Below, in pieces: positions 14,803 to 15,794 of a stretch of 15,794 bases of DNA (position 1 is the first letter of the stretch; the number at the start of each line of letters is the position of its first letter). A program made the position numbers and the translations under genes. The stretch spans positions 1 through 15,794 of the forward strand of contig JBMOLK010000099.1 in NCBI GenBank assembly GCA_049325575.1, read 5' to 3'. The DNA comes from JBMOLK01 sp049325575 (GTDB lineage Bacteria > Bacillota > Clostridia > Acetivibrionales > Acetivibrionaceae). Below the pieces are notes generated by a model. The model was not told the origin of the DNA. It made no database searches and was given only the letters and a program-made list of their open reading frames with translations.

Positions 14803-15231
14803 ATGATTAATGAAAAAATACAACAAATAGCAAAAATATTAGCAAAGTATGGGAAAACGATTTCTGGTAGTGCAGAAGAAAAGGAAATTGCTGTATTTCA
14901 AAAGTGGGTTCAGGATATCTATGGAAATATAAACTTAAACGAGTATATTGACTTAGTAAAAATGGTAAATGGGTTAGATTTTAATGGATTGGTAGTTTAT
15001 TCTGTCAAAAAAGACTCTGATGAAAACATTTACAGTGCTAATGATATTTGGCATGAAAATGAAGATCTTAAAAACTACTTATTTTATGCAGATGCAGATA
15101 TTACATGGTATTGTTTTGATACTAAAAATAGAATGTTTTGCGAATTGGATAAACCTTCTGGAGAACTAATGCAAACATTTTCAAGTTTTAATGAAATGTT
15201 AGAAGCTGCGTTAGATTCTGTTTTGGCATAG
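14803..15231 (+). CDS. SMI1/KNR4 (SUKH, YrhA-like) immunity protein
   Basis: A 142-residue cytosolic protein that should neutralise the nuclease encoded just upstream. It has the SUKH pattern: a helical N-terminus, the core LVKMVNGLDFNGLVVYSV, the ANDIW segment, then YADADITWYCFDTKNRMF and a C-terminal FSSFNEMLEAAL helix. SUKH proteins are frequent partners of HNH-type polymorphic toxins. The ATG at 14803 is preferred because GGGAG (14791-14795) lies 7 nt before it. A longer frame from 14755 would overlap the toxin end without such a site. The gap to the toxin stop is 22 nt. The gene is intact although the toxin frame is broken. It ends before a strong terminator, but no promoter of its own is obvious. 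Confidence 0.75.
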   Translation: MINEKIQQIAKILAKYGKTISGSAEEKEIAVFQKWVQDIYGNINLNEYIDLVKMVNGLDFNGLVVYSVKKDSDENIYSANDIWHENEDLKNYLFYADADITWYCFDTKNRMFCELDKPSGELMQTFSSFNEMLEAALDSVLA

Positions 15232-15284
15232 ATACAAGGGAACATGGCATCTTAAAACAAAATTATTAATTAATTTAATAATCT

Positions 15285-15320
15285 GCCGGGACTTACAATC
15301 CCGGCTTTCTTTATTCTTTA
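15285..15320 (+). terminator. Intrinsic terminator after the immunity gene
   Basis: GCCGGG (15285-15290) and CCCGGC (15300-15305) enclose a 9-nt loop and are followed by TTTCTTTATTCTTT. It closes the toxin/immunity module, 54 nt after the immunity stop. Confidence 0.85.
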
Positions 15321-15369
15321 TACCCAAAATTACAGTTTTGTTGCGTCAATAAACATCAACAATTAATCA

Positions 15370-15480
15370 TCAATCAATGGTAAAGTTTATAGCTTCTTTT
15401 TCTGCTTTTTGCCAATTAGCATCGCCTGAAAGCTCTAGATTTCTAATCATTAAATTGATAAATAATTTACAATTATACAT
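15370..15480 (-). CDS. Possible 36-residue small protein or gene fragment
   Basis: The frame starts with ATG at 15480 and ends at 15370, with AAAGGA about 10 nt upstream. It reads MYNCKLFINLMIRN and then LSGDANWQKAEKEAINFT. The composition is protein-like, but I recognise no family. It may be a remnant of a larger gene. Confidence 0.3.
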   Translation of the reverse strand: MYNCKLFINLMIRNLELSGDANWQKAEKEAINFTID

Positions 15481-15736
15481 CACAATCCATTCCTTTTTGA
15501 GATAGTGACCTTACTACTAAAAACTGATCCAGGGACAAGAACAATACCGGATTTACTTACTATAAGTTATGTATAGTTATGTAATGTAATTTTAACAGAT
15601 ATTCTTCAAGGTTCAAGGTTGTCTTCGGAGTAATTCCCAGACAATCATCCCCCCATTTTAAGAATTCCTATGAAGCCAACTTAAGGAGTCTTTGAAGCAA
15701 CTTTGCTGTCACTTCGAAGATGACATCCAGCGGCTA

Positions 15737-15783
15737 GGGAGAGTAGGTATACAATAAAGTTTTTATTGTATACCTACTCTCCC
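15737..15783. repeat. 22-bp perfect hairpin at the window end
   Basis: The arms 15737-15758 and 15762-15783 are perfect complements around a 3-nt loop. The base is GGGAGAG/CTCTCCC and the tip is AT-rich. No T-tract follows. It could be the end of a mobile element, a strong terminator-like structure or a protein-binding palindrome. Confidence 0.7.
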
Positions 15784-15794
15784 CCTGTAGTATT

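Larger units (their letters stand above)
15321..15794. other. Mostly noncoding end of the window
   Basis: I see no full gene in these 474 bases. They hold a possible 36-codon minus-strand frame (15370-15480), short tandem repeats (AGTTATGTA twice near 15570 and TTCAAGG twice near 15606), and a hairpin at 15737-15783. A less AT-rich stretch at about 15600-15737 may be remnant coding sequence. Confidence 0.4.

Noticed and set aside
1..15794. CRISPR array, tRNA or rRNA genes
   Set aside because: I saw no regularly spaced direct repeats, and no cloverleaf or rRNA-like sequence, on either strand.

Overview
The window looks like low-GC Gram-positive DNA from a cellulosome-forming anaerobe of the Clostridia (Acetivibrio / Ruminiclostridium-like). 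The evidence is a secreted GH81 glucanase ending in a type I dockerin, strong AGGAGG-type ribosome binding sites, sigma-A type promoters and AT-rich spacers. The genus is an inference; no rRNA or other marker gene is present.

Positions 1-5346 form a polysaccharide-use region. The tail of an unknown gene is followed by a GH43 lipoprotein, then a dockerin-bearing GH81 endo-beta-1,3-glucanase, then a convergent LacI-family repressor. A perfect 16-bp palindrome with a central CpG lies directly after the -10 box of the GH81 promoter and is the obvious candidate operator for that repressor. A roughly 100-bp imperfect hairpin with pseudoknot potential lies between the two convergent genes and covers the repressor's stop codon.

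Positions 5347-9538 carry two minus-strand genes: an exported CotH-kinase-like protein with a C-terminal carbohydrate-binding-like domain, and a DUF4157 protein of the kind linked to extracellular contractile injection systems, whose C-terminal half resembles a methyltransferase fold.

Positions 9600-12172 contain two paralogous small coiled-coil genes. Their 85-bp upstream regions are almost identical while the coding parts have diverged. The first copy is cut short at its 3' end, where it overlaps a convergent gene for a large secreted protein (repetitive beta-strand region plus copper-amine-oxidase-N-like domains).

Positions 12200-15320 are a decayed accessory region. Two related repeat units, each with a TTGACAACA box, a hairpin whose stem differs between copies but still pairs, and a degenerate fragment of RHS core, precede (A) the C-terminal half of an IS110 transposase and (B) a promoterless, 5'-truncated RHS toxin tip with an HNH nuclease. 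The tip is broken by a frameshift and an in-frame TGA and is followed by an intact SMI1/KNR4-type immunity gene and a clear terminator. An intact small membrane-protein gene with its own promoter and terminator sits between A and B. The arrangement resembles an orphan RHS toxin/immunity cassette array. The last 560 bases hold little coding content and end in a 22-bp perfect hairpin.
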